64,000 bases of DNA from Vogesella sp. XCS3 (GCF_020616155.1 NZ_CP085531.1:62001-126000), one strand, 5' to 3'. Shown: positions 7,139-16,852, numbered from the stretch's first letter. The notes: generated from the letters alone by a model not told the origin. Translations and numbers: made by a program.

Positions 7139-10087
7139 ATGACAACTATTTTTGAGTCTTTCGATAATTTTATGAAGCGTATTCCCAAAATGCGGGGTTC
7201 TGCATTTTGGGATAAATGTGTTTGGCGAACAGGCTCTGGCGGGGTTATTTCCCTTAGCGGAGGCAGCCTTATGACCATTTATCGTGTGGATGGTGGGCTG
7301 CAGGCCTTTGATGGAGAGGCCTATAAAGAGAGGCTGGTAAAACTTTCTGTTTTGCTGGCAAGCCTTCCACGCCGCAATGGTGTTACCGTTGATTTTGTCT
7401 TTCAGCGTGATAAAGAGTCTGCGATAAAAGAAGTACAGCATCAGACAAACAGTATCAGATCAGCAACACAACGAATTGGGATGGACGTTGACTTTATTAT
7501 AGATGAGCGTGAGAAAATTCTTTCTGACACAGTAGCTGCTGAAGTTACTCTGATCATTGTTACTACTTCACCTGCCATTTTACCGAAAGAAATGAGAAAG
7601 ATAGCTGCTAATTGGTCAGGTGGCGAAATGGCGCAAAGCGAGATAATCATTCCGGCACTAAGAAATCGCCATCTGGGTGTTTGCAAGGAGTATGTTGAAT
7701 CGCTAATTAGTACGTTTAGCTTAAAGGCTAAAACGCTGACGTTCGAAGAAGCAATTGTCCTGGATGCTAATCTTTGGGATGGATCAGGAGAAGGGCTGCG
7801 GCCGATTACGCCAGACTCGATGAAAGCAAATAAATCAGTCCAAGCTCGGGTAAAGCCGGTGATGGCTGGCCAGAGAGATGATTTCGTTCCACCGTTGCCG
7901 GGTCTGCAAATTTTTCGACGTAATGGGCAAAACATCCCTGAAGCAGGTGTGGCAAGAGTAGGTAACCGCTACTATGCGTCGGGTTATTTCGAATTTCCAA
8001 TTTCTCAGCCGGAGGTGTTCAACGGTCTTTTGCGAATTTTTCCAACAGCCAAAATTAACACGTCGGTGCCATTTAGAATAGCTTTTCAACTGATGTCTGG
8101 CAGTGCATCAGGCAAATTGACGATGAGAAAAACCGTTGCCCAGTTCTTGAAATTTACCACATTTGGTGGCGAGAACTCGAAAATTGTTGATGCCATAAAT
8201 GAAGTAAAGGGCCTTGAAGAAGGAGGTCTGGCTACATTTGTTGGCATTAAGATTTCTGTCGCCACATGGGGGGCTTCGGAACAAGAAGCTAATGATCGAT
8301 TTGCAGAACTAGCCGCTGCTTTTAATGGTTGGGGGGGCGGTCAAGTCATTCAAGAATACGGTAGTCCAATTGAGATGGCGATTGGCACTTTGCCGGGATT
8401 TAAGAACATGGGCATGGCGCTGGTGATGCCAGCACAGATGATTTCAGCGATTCTGCCCATCGAGCGGCCAGCATCACCGTGGAATTACGGTAACATGATG
8501 ATGCTGACTGAGGATGGCAAGCTATTTGTCTATCAGGTTGGCTCGACGATACAGCAGGCATGGGTTGATGTGATGTTTGCAACCATGGGTTCGGGTAAGT
8601 CTGTATTGCTACAGGCACTGAACCTAGCCTCTATCCTCCAGCCAGGTAAAGATGATATCCCTCGAATGGCAATTCTGGACGTCGGCTATTCTTCTAAGGG
8701 ATTGATTGATACAGCTAAGGCTGCACTTCCTGCAGACAAGCAGCATTTGGCTCAGCACTATCGTTTGTCTCTTGATAAGCGAAATGCAATGAACCCAATG
8801 GATACTCCATTGGGTTGCCGATCAGCGGTTCCAGATGAAAAGGGGTTGTTGGTTGATTTCATTACGCTATTGCTGACGCCAGTTGGGCAAAATAATCCAG
8901 TGCCTGAAATTGCCGAACTCGTTGATACTCTTATTTCTGCGGCTTATCGTTACTTTTCAGTTGAAAAGCCAAAAAAATATCAGCCACGGCGTAATGTCGA
9001 GGTCGATAAAGCATTGAAGCGCTGTAATTTGCATCCTGATGATGGGACGAGTTGGTGGAGTGTGGTAGACATGCTGTTTGCCAAAAACGAGATCCACGCG
9101 GCTACAGTAGCGCAACGCTATGCAGTCCCAATTATTCCTGACTTGAATCAGGTAATGCAAGCAACTCCAAGCATTCGGGATAACTACGATAATGCCACAA
9201 TTCCTGGCGGCTCTTCTATGCTTGACTTTGTTAATCGTATGCTGGGTTCTATCAGTAGTCGGTTTCCTCTGTTGGCATATGAGACCGAGCTAGACTTCTC
9301 TAGTGCCAAAATTGTTGCAGTGGACTTGGCCGATGTTACTGGAGGCCAAGGCGCAGCTTCGCAGAAGCAGGGTGAGGTAATGTACTTGGCTACCAGTACA
9401 TTCTTGTCGCGTGGTTTTTATATGAATGATGAAGTAGTTCCTACGATGGACTGCCCTTCAGAGTATATGGAGTACCATCGTCGAGAATTGCGAAAAAACA
9501 GAAACGAAGTAAAGCGCATCGTCTATGACGAAATTCATAACATTAGCTCTCCGATGGTGTTACGCCAGATTGAGAGTATGGTTCGTGTTGGGCGCAAATA
9601 TAAGGTACACATCGCCCTTGCTTCCCAAGAGCATACCGACTTCCCAAAATCCATTATTAACCTTGCAACTAATATTTGGGTATTGCGAGCTGATTCTAAA
9701 GCAGTACGTGATGATCTGAAAAAGACGATGAATCTTAGCGAATACGCAGATGAGGCGCTAGCGAACCGCATCAAGGGTTTAACATCGCTGGGTTCGCCTA
9801 TGCTGTTGTATAGCCAGATTAAAGGTGCAACCGTTGAACGTGTACTGTATTTCAAGACTGGCGCTGTTGAGCTATGGGCATATGCAACGACGCCTTCGGA
9901 TGTGGAAATCCGTTCGCAGATTTCAAAATTCGTTGGCTATCGCGAAGCGTTGACACTACTGGCGAGGAAGTTCCCTGGTGGAACTGCTGCCAGTGAGGTT
10001 GATAAGCGTGTCGATGCTTGGGGTGGAGCTAAGCGCGAAGCCGACATTATCAACGAAATTGTTCAAGAGATCGTGGGGGACAAGTAA
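7139..10087 (+). CDS. dotO: DotO/IcmB (TraU-like) secretion ATPase
   Basis: DotO/IcmB is the VirB4-like ATPase that energises assembly and transfer at the inner membrane. The 982 residues match the family (about 1000). A Walker A motif (ATMGSGKSVLLQAL) lies near residue 482 and a Walker B-like stretch (KRIVYDEIHNI) near residue 795. The ribosome site AGGGG lies outside the IS, eight bases after the interrupted gene's original stop, so its translation signals survive the insertion. The insertion may still reduce read-through from upstream. Confidence 0.9.
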   Translation: MTTIFESFDNFMKRIPKMRGSAFWDKCVWRTGSGGVISLSGGSLMTIYRVDGGLQAFDGEAYKERLVKLSVLLASLPRRNGVTVDFVFQRDKESAIKEVQHQTNSIRSATQRIGMDVDFIIDEREKILSDTVAAEVTLIIVTTSPAILPKEMRKIAANWSGGEMAQSEIIIPALRNRHLGVCKEYVESLISTFSLKAKTLTFEEAIVLDANLWDGSGEGLRPITPDSMKANKSVQARVKPVMAGQRDDFVPPLPGLQIFRRNGQNIPEAGVARVGNRYYASGYFEFPISQPEVFNGLLRIFPTAKINTSVPFRIAFQLMSGSASGKLTMRKTVAQFLKFTTFGGENSKIVDAINEVKGLEEGGLATFVGIKISVATWGASEQEANDRFAELAAAFNGWGGGQVIQEYGSPIEMAIGTLPGFKNMGMALVMPAQMISAILPIERPASPWNYGNMMMLTEDGKLFVYQVGSTIQQAWVDVMFATMGSGKSVLLQALNLASILQPGKDDIPRMAILDVGYSSKGLIDTAKAALPADKQHLAQHYRLSLDKRNAMNPMDTPLGCRSAVPDEKGLLVDFITLLLTPVGQNNPVPEIAELVDTLISAAYRYFSVEKPKKYQPRRNVEVDKALKRCNLHPDDGTSWWSVVDMLFAKNEIHAATVAQRYAVPIIPDLNQVMQATPSIRDNYDNATIPGGSSMLDFVNRMLGSISSRFPLLAYETELDFSSAKIVAVDLADVTGGQGAASQKQGEVMYLATSTFLSRGFYMNDEVVPTMDCPSEYMEYHRRELRKNRNEVKRIVYDEIHNISSPMVLRQIESMVRVGRKYKVHIALASQEHTDFPKSIINLATNIWVLRADSKAVRDDLKKTMNLSEYADEALANRIKGLTSLGSPMLLYSQIKGATVERVLYFKTGAVELWAYATTPSDVEIRSQISKFVGYREALTLLARKFPGGTAASEVDKRVDAWGGAKREADIINEIVQEIVGDK

Positions 10088-10485
10088 TGAAACTGGGAAA
10101 AGTACATGCAATATTGGGGCGCTGGTTTGCGGATGAAGATGAAGATGTATCTGTGCCGAATGACTGGGCAATCGCGAATGAGAGTCGGATTGCGGACGCT
10201 AGTCCTTCGGCCAGCATGCGTGACGCGATATGGTATCGGCTCCATGGGTTGCTGCCATCGCACATTTTGCTTGCTCGCATGATAGGTATGCCGAACGACA
10301 CAATGGTTTCGCTATGTGAGTGGGCAAGGGATCACCCCCATACCATGCTGTTCAAGAAGCTTGAACGTGTGCCAGGGCAGCTAATTGATTGGAGGCAGGA
10401 TCTGGATCGTCGGAGAGGTGAGCTTGCACTTGCGCTTGGTAATGATGAGAGAGCAGCAGAACTGCCACCGCCTGCGCCGAAATAA
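10087..10485 (+). CDS. Unknown small cytoplasmic protein in transfer block
   Basis: This 132-residue soluble protein overlaps the dotO stop by one base (TAATG). It is rich in charged residues at the start (ADEDEDVSV) and proline-rich at the end. There is no signal peptide or membrane helix. In IncI plasmids a short gene also follows traU, but I see no clear family motif, so I only suggest a transfer role from its position. Confidence 0.7.
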   Translation: MKLGKVHAILGRWFADEDEDVSVPNDWAIANESRIADASPSASMRDAIWYRLHGLLPSHILLARMIGMPNDTMVSLCEWARDHPHTMLFKKLERVPGQLIDWRQDLDRRRGELALALGNDERAAELPPPAPK

Positions 10486-10501
10486 TAGCGGCGTAGCATA
10501 A

Positions 10502-10528
10502 TAATGTTTGATATGATTACTATTGAAG
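10502..10528 (+). promoter_or_regulatory. Shared promoter-like element upstream of dotD
   Basis: AATGTTTGATATGATTACTA is a strong match to the plasmid-wide element and contains an extended -10 form (TGATATGAT). It overlaps an ATG at 10504 that is in frame with dotD, which makes that ATG an unlikely start. Confidence 0.55.
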
Positions 10529-10551
10529 CAAAACAAGGAGCATTGCAAAAA

Positions 10552-11280
10552 ATGAAATCAAATATTCATCTTACGTTTGCTGCAGCCGTTATGGTGTTGG
10601 CGGGGTGCGCAGCTCCTGCTGTGAAGGAAACCCAGTCAAGCCCTGAGCTGGTCATGCTTGTAAAGGCTGCTGAGGATGCTGCTCGCAGCCAGCAATTGCT
10701 TGCCAGAATGACGGTTGTGAATAGTGGAGACAGGGCTATGAAAGAGTTAAAAGCCAGTCTCGCGGCCAAACCAAGCGACGATTTGAACAAGCTCTACTCG
10801 ACTGAGTATGTAGGTGTTCCGCATGGCATCGTGAAGGATATTGCCGATACGATCGGCTGGCGGTTTGAAGAGCGTGGCTCGCCGGACGTAGACAGTATTA
10901 TTCGTATCAAGAGCGTGGCTCAGCCTGCTATCGCAGTTCTTCGTTCTGTCGGTGATCAGTTCCCGTTCGTACTGGCCGTTGATGAAAAGTCCAAGGCTAT
11001 CGTGCTTGATTACACTCGGACGATCGAAGAAATTCGTGAGAAGCCGACTACGCCTGCCGCTGTAAAGCCGTTGATCCAGAAGTACGCAATGGATGGTGGC
11101 GTGTTTGCCTCTAAGTCCTTGGCAGTACAAGTCGCCAAGGGGTATAAGAGCAAGGGTTTCGAGTCTCAAATCAAATCTGTCGGTCGTAAGCTGCAGATTC
11201 AAATCGGCCCGTTTGTTGATGATGGCTCAGGTGAGCGTCGAGTCCGCGACGTGCTGGGCCTTCACCAGCGTGTAGAGTGA
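10552..11280 (+). CDS. dotD: DotD-like (TraH) lipoprotein with C-terminal SPOR-like domain
   Basis: The start at 10552 (MKSNIHLTF) gives a clean lipoprotein signal with lipobox LAGC (Cys19). The upstream ATG at 10504 lies in the promoter element. Residues about 45-165 match the DotD secretin N0-like fold (STEYVGVPHGIVKDIADTIG ... FVLAVDEKSKAIVLDY). DotD helps DotC and DotH insert in the outer membrane. The protein has 242 residues, about 80 more than usual. The extra C-terminal part (about 170-235) looks like a SPOR peptidoglycan-binding repeat, with SLAVQVAKGYKSKGFESQIK and LQIQIGPFVD. The fusion is inferred by eye. Confidence 0.75.
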   Translation: MKSNIHLTFAAAVMVLAGCAAPAVKETQSSPELVMLVKAAEDAARSQQLLARMTVVNSGDRAMKELKASLAAKPSDDLNKLYSTEYVGVPHGIVKDIADTIGWRFEERGSPDVDSIIRIKSVAQPAIAVLRSVGDQFPFVLAVDEKSKAIVLDYTRTIEEIREKPTTPAAVKPLIQKYAMDGGVFASKSLAVQVAKGYKSKGFESQIKSVGRKLQIQIGPFVDDGSGERRVRDVLGLHQRVE

Positions 11281-11287
11281 GGTCCAG

Positions 11288-12109
11288 ATGAGACGCTCAT
11301 TGTTGGTGATGATTTTCTTTGGTGTATTTGGCGTGGCCAATGCGGCCACTCCGATCCCCAATGAAGATAGCTCCGCGCTAAAAAATGCGCTGAACTGGCA
11401 GCCAAAGTCATACCTGTCGGAAGAGGCCGCGCTGAAAGTTAAGGCCGTCTACAATGCAGGATTGTCATACGGTGCACAGCTTGGCCAGGCACGAGAGACG
11501 GAGCGGCTTAATGCGATGTTGCAATCCCAAGATGCGTCTCTTTCTAGGGTGTTTGATTTTTCCAAGCTCCTCCTTCCTGACTCTCTGCTTCCTCCGGTTC
11601 TTTCTTCTGCAAGAAATACTGTCCGCTTGGATAGCCCAACTAGCATGGTTTCTGTTGAGGCCTCTTATCGCGTAAAAGAGGATGCACGCTTTGTGACTAC
11701 GCCGCCTTCCTGGTGGGATTACATGCAGCAGCCTGTGCCTGAAGTAAGAGAGCCTGACGCAGCGCTGAAGCCCCAAACTCCAGAAGAGAAAAGTGCATGG
11801 GATGATGGTGTTCGCCAGGGGTGGGCTACAGGGGTTCTTGCTGCGAAAAGCGCTTATGAGTCAAAGCTTTCCCAATTGAAAGAGAGCTTCAACGGCATGC
11901 TGATGTACAAAATGCTCTGGCTGAAAAACATGGTTGATCCGCCGAAAGTTGTGAAGCAGGAGCAGCGAGTTGTGGATGCTGATGGTGGCATCGATGTGAA
12001 AGTAAATCGCAAGGTAATTTCTCAGCCGGTTATCTTTGTGAAGGATCTGACACGCTGGAAAGCCATCATGACTGACGGGGCTGCCGAGTTCTTCGGGGGG
12101 GGGATGTAA
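11288..12109 (+). CDS. dotC: DotC-like (IncI TraI) outer-membrane protein
   Basis: DotC/TraI proteins act with DotD to bring DotH to the outer membrane. Here a signal peptide ends at about residue 19 (GVANA). The conserved C-terminal half has EKSAWDDGVRQGWATGV and LKNMVDPP. Legionella DotC is a lipoprotein, but no lipobox cysteine is visible at this cleavage site, so it probably relies on DotD for anchoring. The gene order dotD-dotC-dotB is the canonical one. The next gene overlaps its stop by one base. Confidence 0.82.
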   Translation: MRRSLLVMIFFGVFGVANAATPIPNEDSSALKNALNWQPKSYLSEEAALKVKAVYNAGLSYGAQLGQARETERLNAMLQSQDASLSRVFDFSKLLLPDSLLPPVLSSARNTVRLDSPTSMVSVEASYRVKEDARFVTTPPSWWDYMQQPVPEVREPDAALKPQTPEEKSAWDDGVRQGWATGVLAAKSAYESKLSQLKESFNGMLMYKMLWLKNMVDPPKVVKQEQRVVDADGGIDVKVNRKVISQPVIFVKDLTRWKAIMTDGAAEFFGGGM

Positions 12110-13227
12110 TGTCTGCACCTGAAAGTCAGTTTGACGTAAGCACCAAATCGACTCGTGCAGACCTTGAGAGCCTGCTCAATCGGTTTGGCGATGCGAGCGA
12201 CGTGTTCCTGAAGCAGGACACATACCCGGTTGCCAAAGTGCATGGTCGGAACAAGCTGATCATGGAGCGCAGGCTTCAGCAGAACGAGATGAGAAGCCTG
12301 CTGACGGCCGCATACAAGGACAATGTAAACGGCTACGACATGGTGATGGGTAAGGCAAGGTCGTTGGACTTTGTGTACGAAGGGGTTGATGGCCAGCGAT
12401 ATCGTGTTGCTGTTGCCCGTGATATGCAGACAGAAACATCGGGCCCTTCTGCTACGTTTCGCCGGATTAAGCCTGATCCGTGGACTTTGAAAGAAGCAGA
12501 CACACCCGACGACCTTGTTTATGTCAGCCGTACGCAGCGGTCAGGATTGATTTTGGTTACTGGGCCAACCGGTTCCGGTAAATCTGCGACCCTTTCCTCC
12601 TTACTTCGTGATCATGTGGAGCGCGAAAACTCATCGTGTATTCTCCGAACGATCGAAGATCCTGTTGAGTTTGTCTACGGGCATGTCGCTGCGCCAACTG
12701 CGGTTGTCGATCAGTTACAAGTTGGAACATCGGTAGATAGCTTTTCTGATGGTATTCGGGCGCATCTCCGAATGGCTCCAACTCACATGTTGGTTGGTGA
12801 AGTGCGTGATGCTGAAACGGCCCAGGCAGCAATTTGGGCAGCTCAATCAGGGCATTTGGTATACGCCACGATGCATCCCAACACAATCCCAGAGCTGTTT
12901 GACTATTGGTCAAAATTCTTTCCGCAAGCTATGCGGGCAGTGATGATTTATAACCTCGCGACCACCCTTAAATATGTGGTTTGTCAGCATTTGGTTCCTA
13001 CGATCGATGGGAAGCGTATCCCTGTCCGAGAGTGCCTGGACTTCACCAAGCTGGGCGGTGCCGGTAGCATTGCACAAGAGATCGCCTCTAATGCTGATCG
13101 CGTTTTTCAGTTAATGAGAGAAAAGGTAAAAATTTATGGCTTGCCGATGCGTGAGAGTGCGCTTTCTTTGATTCAGCAAGGCAAAGTGCGCCAAGAAGAT
13201 GTAATTACCTATCTGATGAGTGGTTAA
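12109..13227 (+). CDS. dotB: DotB (TraJ-like) secretion ATPase
   Basis: DotB is a hexameric ATPase of the PilT/VirB11 superfamily that joins the Dot/Icm base. Walker A is GPTGSGKSATLSSL near residue 151. An Asp box (ILRTIEDPVEF), a Walker B region (MLVGEVRDAETAQAA) and a His box (LVYATMHPNT) follow in order. The length, 372 residues, equals the family norm. It starts inside the dotC stop (TAATG). Confidence 0.9.
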   Translation: MSAPESQFDVSTKSTRADLESLLNRFGDASDVFLKQDTYPVAKVHGRNKLIMERRLQQNEMRSLLTAAYKDNVNGYDMVMGKARSLDFVYEGVDGQRYRVAVARDMQTETSGPSATFRRIKPDPWTLKEADTPDDLVYVSRTQRSGLILVTGPTGSGKSATLSSLLRDHVERENSSCILRTIEDPVEFVYGHVAAPTAVVDQLQVGTSVDSFSDGIRAHLRMAPTHMLVGEVRDAETAQAAIWAAQSGHLVYATMHPNTIPELFDYWSKFFPQAMRAVMIYNLATTLKYVVCQHLVPTIDGKRIPVRECLDFTKLGGAGSIAQEIASNADRVFQLMREKVKIYGLPMRESALSLIQQGKVRQEDVITYLMSG

Positions 13228-13232
13228 GTTCT

Positions 13233-13487
13233 ATGGCAAAAAAACAGATTCTACCTGATAAATATTTAAAAAAAGCTAAAGAATTTCTAAATAGGATTCC
13301 CTACGAGGGCTTGCAGGCCTGCGTGGGGATTTTAATATTCCTGGCGGGTATGACTGTGGGGGCAGCATGGTCTGACTCTCAGGGTAAAGGAAATATATCT
13401 GGCGCGTCGGAAGCGAACATGAGTTACGCGGGGCATGATGGGCAGGGCCGCCCTCAATATATTGTTAGAAAAGAATCTCTGTGGTGA
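13233..13487 (+). CDS. Unknown small inner-membrane protein
   Basis: This 84-residue protein has one membrane helix (about residues 28-46, CVGILIFLAGMTVGAAW) and a polar tail. It starts six bases after dotB and is more AT-rich at its 5' end than its neighbours. Position between dotB and icmT implies a part of the transfer machine, but I see no family motif. Confidence 0.65.
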   Translation: MAKKQILPDKYLKKAKEFLNRIPYEGLQACVGILIFLAGMTVGAAWSDSQGKGNISGASEANMSYAGHDGQGRPQYIVRKESLW

Positions 13488-13495
13488 GGTGATTT

Positions 13496-13753
13496 ATGGA
13501 TGGGCAATTGTGGGTTTCTGCGGCTAAACCTCCAAGGTTTACGCCATGGCTTGATTCTAGGGCTTTTTATATTCTACCTGTCATTATATTGAAATGCCGC
13601 TGGTACACCGTGATAGCCATGCTCTTGATTTTTGCATTCTTGATGTACTTCGAATACAAGGGTGTTCCAATCGAGCAGGCATTTCGCTATTTGAAGTCGA
13701 AAATTGCTGGGCGAACTTACTACGCACGGCCAAAATACAGGAGTCCTGACTGA
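13496..13753 (+). CDS. icmT: IcmT/DotS-like small membrane protein (TraK-like)
   Basis: IcmT-type proteins are about 86 residues, begin with an aromatic-rich segment and end basic. This one has 85 residues with SRAFYILPVIILKCRWYTV, a second hydrophobic stretch (AMLLIFAFLMYF) and a conserved tail pattern (AFRYLKSKIAGR). R64 traK lies near traJ in the same way. It shares its last base with the dotM start (TGATG). Confidence 0.65.
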   Translation: MDGQLWVSAAKPPRFTPWLDSRAFYILPVIILKCRWYTVIAMLLIFAFLMYFEYKGVPIEQAFRYLKSKIAGRTYYARPKYRSPD

Positions 13754-14664
13754 TGGCGGCTCGTCAAGGAGGGGATGGTTCTAGCGATGATCGTTTGTAT
13801 ATGATTGTCGGGGTGGTGGCTCTGGTTTTGGTCGGCATGTATTTTTTACCGCAATTGATTGTTAAGTGGATGGAAAGTACGTACGGCCGGTATGAGTATC
13901 TATCCAGTATTCCACTCATTGGTGCCCCATTCGCATATGGTGCTGCTTGGCTAAAAAGCGAACCTACTTTGACTAGAGCCATTGTCTTGGATTATATCTT
14001 GGGCTGGCTTATTGCAATTCCGATTGCGCCTTTTTTGATTAGACACATTAAGACTGAGATGTTGGTGCGGCGGGTTTGGTCTAATAGGCCTGCGAATCGT
14101 CAGATGTTTAATAGGGTTATAAAAGCAAGGGGTGTTGATCCGAAAGAGCGGCAATTGTATCAAGTCTCAGAATGGATGGAGATAAACAATCTGGACTTCA
14201 AAGCGCCGGATTTTGATGAAAAGTTCCTGATGTTGCTTGAGTCGCAGATTGGCGCTCCATCGAATCCGCAAGATCCGCTGCTCGTGGGTTTTGCCCGTCG
14301 CTTAGGTGTAAGTGCAAAATTGGTCAAGCTGGCATGTGATAAACATGCATATCGTTCGACGGCCATGGTTCGCCTGCTGCACCACCATCGTGAAAAGCAC
14401 GGTGTGGTTAGCTGTGACTGGGCAAGGCCAATTCTCTTCCGAAACGGCCATCCGGAGCTTTGGGCTGCGCTGGGAAGTGTAGGCCGCAAGACAGTTTTTA
14501 TCGAAGGGGCCGGGATCATGGCTCACTACTATATGGAGCTTGCAGAGAGGAAGCCATTGCGTGATGTGCGGCTGTATGGCTGTCTTGTGATCATGCGGCG
14601 CTACTTGAGCCAAACTATACAGCAGATACTGCAGCAGAAAGGTCTGCCAATACCTCAAGTGTAG
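13753..14664 (+). CDS. dotM: DotM/IcmP-like (TrbA) coupling-complex protein
   Basis: DotM is a membrane-anchored partner of the DotL coupling protein. Two membrane helices lie at about residues 15-35 and 73-92. The cytoplasmic domain shows the family pattern with WAALGSVGRKTVFIEGAGIM followed by AHYYMEL. The 303 residues are shorter than Legionella DotM (about 380). In many systems dotM and dotL are adjacent; here dotL lies about 38 kb away at 52937. Confidence 0.75.
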   Translation: MAARQGGDGSSDDRLYMIVGVVALVLVGMYFLPQLIVKWMESTYGRYEYLSSIPLIGAPFAYGAAWLKSEPTLTRAIVLDYILGWLIAIPIAPFLIRHIKTEMLVRRVWSNRPANRQMFNRVIKARGVDPKERQLYQVSEWMEINNLDFKAPDFDEKFLMLLESQIGAPSNPQDPLLVGFARRLGVSAKLVKLACDKHAYRSTAMVRLLHHHREKHGVVSCDWARPILFRNGHPELWAALGSVGRKTVFIEGAGIMAHYYMELAERKPLRDVRLYGCLVIMRRYLSQTIQQILQQKGLPIPQV

Positions 14665-14693
14665 GATAGTTGTTTTATTTGCCTTATGATCTA

Positions 14694-14720
14694 AAAAGTT
14701 TGATATCATACCTATTGAAG
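14694..14720 (+). promoter_or_regulatory. Shared promoter-like element upstream of pilus operon
   Basis: AAAGTTTGATATCATACCTA is one of the best matches to the plasmid-wide element and lies 21 bases before the first pilus gene. It probably drives pilL-pilR. Confidence 0.6.
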
Positions 14721-14741
14721 TGAATCTAAAAGGTTCAAGAG

Positions 14742-15188
14742 ATGAAACGGAAAAAACTGATTTTTGTATTGCTGTACCTTGGCGTAGCAGGGCAAGCAAG
14801 TGCGGGATTTCTCTACCTGGAGCAAGTGCCCGCGCTAGCAGAAGCTGGTCAGAGACGTGATGTGCTTGCAGGGGGTGGAGGAGAGCCTGGAAAACTCGAT
14901 TCGGACGGTAAGCCGATCGTTTTCGGCGCTGAGCGGAAGACTCTCCAACTGGTTCCGGGCAAGGGGCGGATATCTTCGGTGTTGCGTGATTTTGCTCGCG
15001 CTAATGGATGGGAACTCGCCTGGGAGGTCGATCGTGACTTTCCCATTGATTATCCGGCGACATTCAACGGCACGTTTTTGGATGTGATTGAGCAAATTGC
15101 AAAATCTCTTCAGAACACTGATTCTCCTGTGCGCGTCAAGGTCTACGAGGCAAACAAGGTTCTTCGCGTAATCCACGCGACACGATAA
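14742..15188 (+). CDS. PilL/TcpQ-type pilus biogenesis protein
   Basis: The protein has a signal peptide (about residues 1-22, ending QASAG) and a C-terminal TcpQ/PilL domain (about 65-146) with LRDFARANGWELAWEVDRD and a final KVYEANKVLRVI. In type IVb pilus systems this domain works with the secretin in the outer membrane. At 148 residues it corresponds to the C-terminal part of R64 PilL. It leads the pilus operon and stops 11 bases before pilN. Confidence 0.75.
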   Translation: MKRKKLIFVLLYLGVAGQASAGFLYLEQVPALAEAGQRRDVLAGGGGEPGKLDSDGKPIVFGAERKTLQLVPGKGRISSVLRDFARANGWELAWEVDRDFPIDYPATFNGTFLDVIEQIAKSLQNTDSPVRVKVYEANKVLRVIHATR

Positions 15189-15199
15189 GGAATACCCGG

Positions 15200-16852
15200 A
15201 TGAAAAAGTTCGTTGCGGCGGTGTGTGGGACTGCAGTGCTCTCGGGGTGTGGTACTCCGGGAATGCTTCAGGCAACTGATAATCGAATCAATGATTCCCA
15301 GGCTGTGCTGAGGAAAGCAGAAGCTAATCTGGCGTACCCGACCGCTGAGTTGATCGAGCGCGGCAGTGGGGCTTGGTTTGCTCAGCGCTCTATCGTTGTC
15401 GATGAGATCGATACGCTTCCAACTCGATTCGCACAGTCCGCCAGTTTCGCGACGGGCAAGGCTCTGGCCTTGTCTCTGATTACCGAACAAGTGGCTAAAG
15501 AGCAGGGTATTACCATCCGACTGGCTCGCGATATTTTTGGGATCACACCTTCTAAGACCTCCAGCGGAACTGGTAGTAACCCCGTAACAAGTGGGTCGGC
15601 TGCGATGCCAACCGCCCCGATAGGTATGCCACCCATCCCTGGTGGTATGTCTATGCCTGGTCTTTCGGGTGGCAGCACTGCAAACCTCGCGAATGATGCC
15701 GAGCCAAGAGCTTTGCTGAATTATTCCGGCACCCTACGTGGGCTGCTCGATGCGATTGCAAACAAAACCGGCACGAACTGGACTTATCGAAATGGCATTG
15801 TCGAGTTCTCACGACTTGTCACGCGAACCTTTCAGATCAAGACTATGCCCGGAGCTTCGACCTACTCGGCAAAAGTAGGGAAAAGCTCCCAGAGTAGTTC
15901 GGCTAGCACAGGTGGCACTACTGGTGGTATGCAGATGAATTTCGGCTCTGACTCTTCTGTGAGTATGACCTCAGAGTTGAACTACTGGGACAAGCTGAGC
16001 GAAACCGTTACCAGCATGTTGTCCTCAATGGGTAAGGCAATTCCATCGCAAATGACGAGTTCCATTACGGTGACTGATTCGGCCGATGTCGTTGAGCGTG
16101 TACGTCGTTATATCGACAGCGAAAACGCTGTTCTTGGTCGCCAGGTCAATCTTTCCGTTCAGGTCTTCTCCGTTCGTCTCACTGAAGATTCGGCGGCCGG
16201 CATTGACTGGAATTTGGTTTACAAAGCAGCAAGTAGCGGCTGGGGCTCATCTTTCAAAATGGCCGGAGATGCTTTGACAGGGTCTGGTGTGTTTGGCGTA
16301 ACGATGAATTCAGGTCAGTTTGCAGGCTCCTCCATCCTCTTTAAGGCATTGAGTCAGCAGGGGCGTGTAAGCACGGTTGTTAATACCAATGTTGTGACCC
16401 TGAATAATCAGCCGGCACCTGTTGCTGTCACCAGCAACCAGGGTTACCTCTCTAAGGTGACTGTCGCTGCTGCGACTACCGGCACCAACCCGTTGGCTGG
16501 TATTGAGCAGGGCGTGGTTACTACTGGCTTTGTAATGAATCTGCTGCCGACACTCTTGGATAACCGCAGCGTAATGCTTCAGGTGCAGATCGATATGTCG
16601 GAGCTGCTAGAGCTTAAAGAAGCAAGCTCCGGTGAAAGCACCATTCAGACGCCGAGCACTTCCTCCGTGCAAACGATGCAGCGAGCATCTCTGAAATCCG
16701 GCCAGACTTTAATTCTGAGCGGTTTTCGAAGGTCGAAGAATAATGTCTCTCGCAAAGGCGTTTACGCCTATGAAGGCGGCTCGAAGTCTGCTGGTCAAAA
16801 TGATGAAGAGATCATCATCGTGATCTCTCCTCAACTAACTGAGGGGGTGTGA
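15200..16852 (+). CDS. pilN: PilN type IVb pilus secretin (lipoprotein)
   Basis: PilN is the outer-membrane ring through which the thin pilus leaves the cell. A lipobox (VLSGC, Cys17) follows a short signal. A low-complexity Gly/Ser/Met/Pro stretch lies at about 115-160. The secretin core is C-terminal, including VNTNVVTLNNQPAPVAVTSN and GFVMNLLPTLLDNRSVMLQV. The 550 residues match R64 PilN in size. Confidence 0.88.
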   Translation: MKKFVAAVCGTAVLSGCGTPGMLQATDNRINDSQAVLRKAEANLAYPTAELIERGSGAWFAQRSIVVDEIDTLPTRFAQSASFATGKALALSLITEQVAKEQGITIRLARDIFGITPSKTSSGTGSNPVTSGSAAMPTAPIGMPPIPGGMSMPGLSGGSTANLANDAEPRALLNYSGTLRGLLDAIANKTGTNWTYRNGIVEFSRLVTRTFQIKTMPGASTYSAKVGKSSQSSSASTGGTTGGMQMNFGSDSSVSMTSELNYWDKLSETVTSMLSSMGKAIPSQMTSSITVTDSADVVERVRRYIDSENAVLGRQVNLSVQVFSVRLTEDSAAGIDWNLVYKAASSGWGSSFKMAGDALTGSGVFGVTMNSGQFAGSSILFKALSQQGRVSTVVNTNVVTLNNQPAPVAVTSNQGYLSKVTVAAATTGTNPLAGIEQGVVTTGFVMNLLPTLLDNRSVMLQVQIDMSELLELKEASSGESTIQTPSTSSVQTMQRASLKSGQTLILSGFRRSKNNVSRKGVYAYEGGSKSAGQNDEEIIIVISPQLTEGV

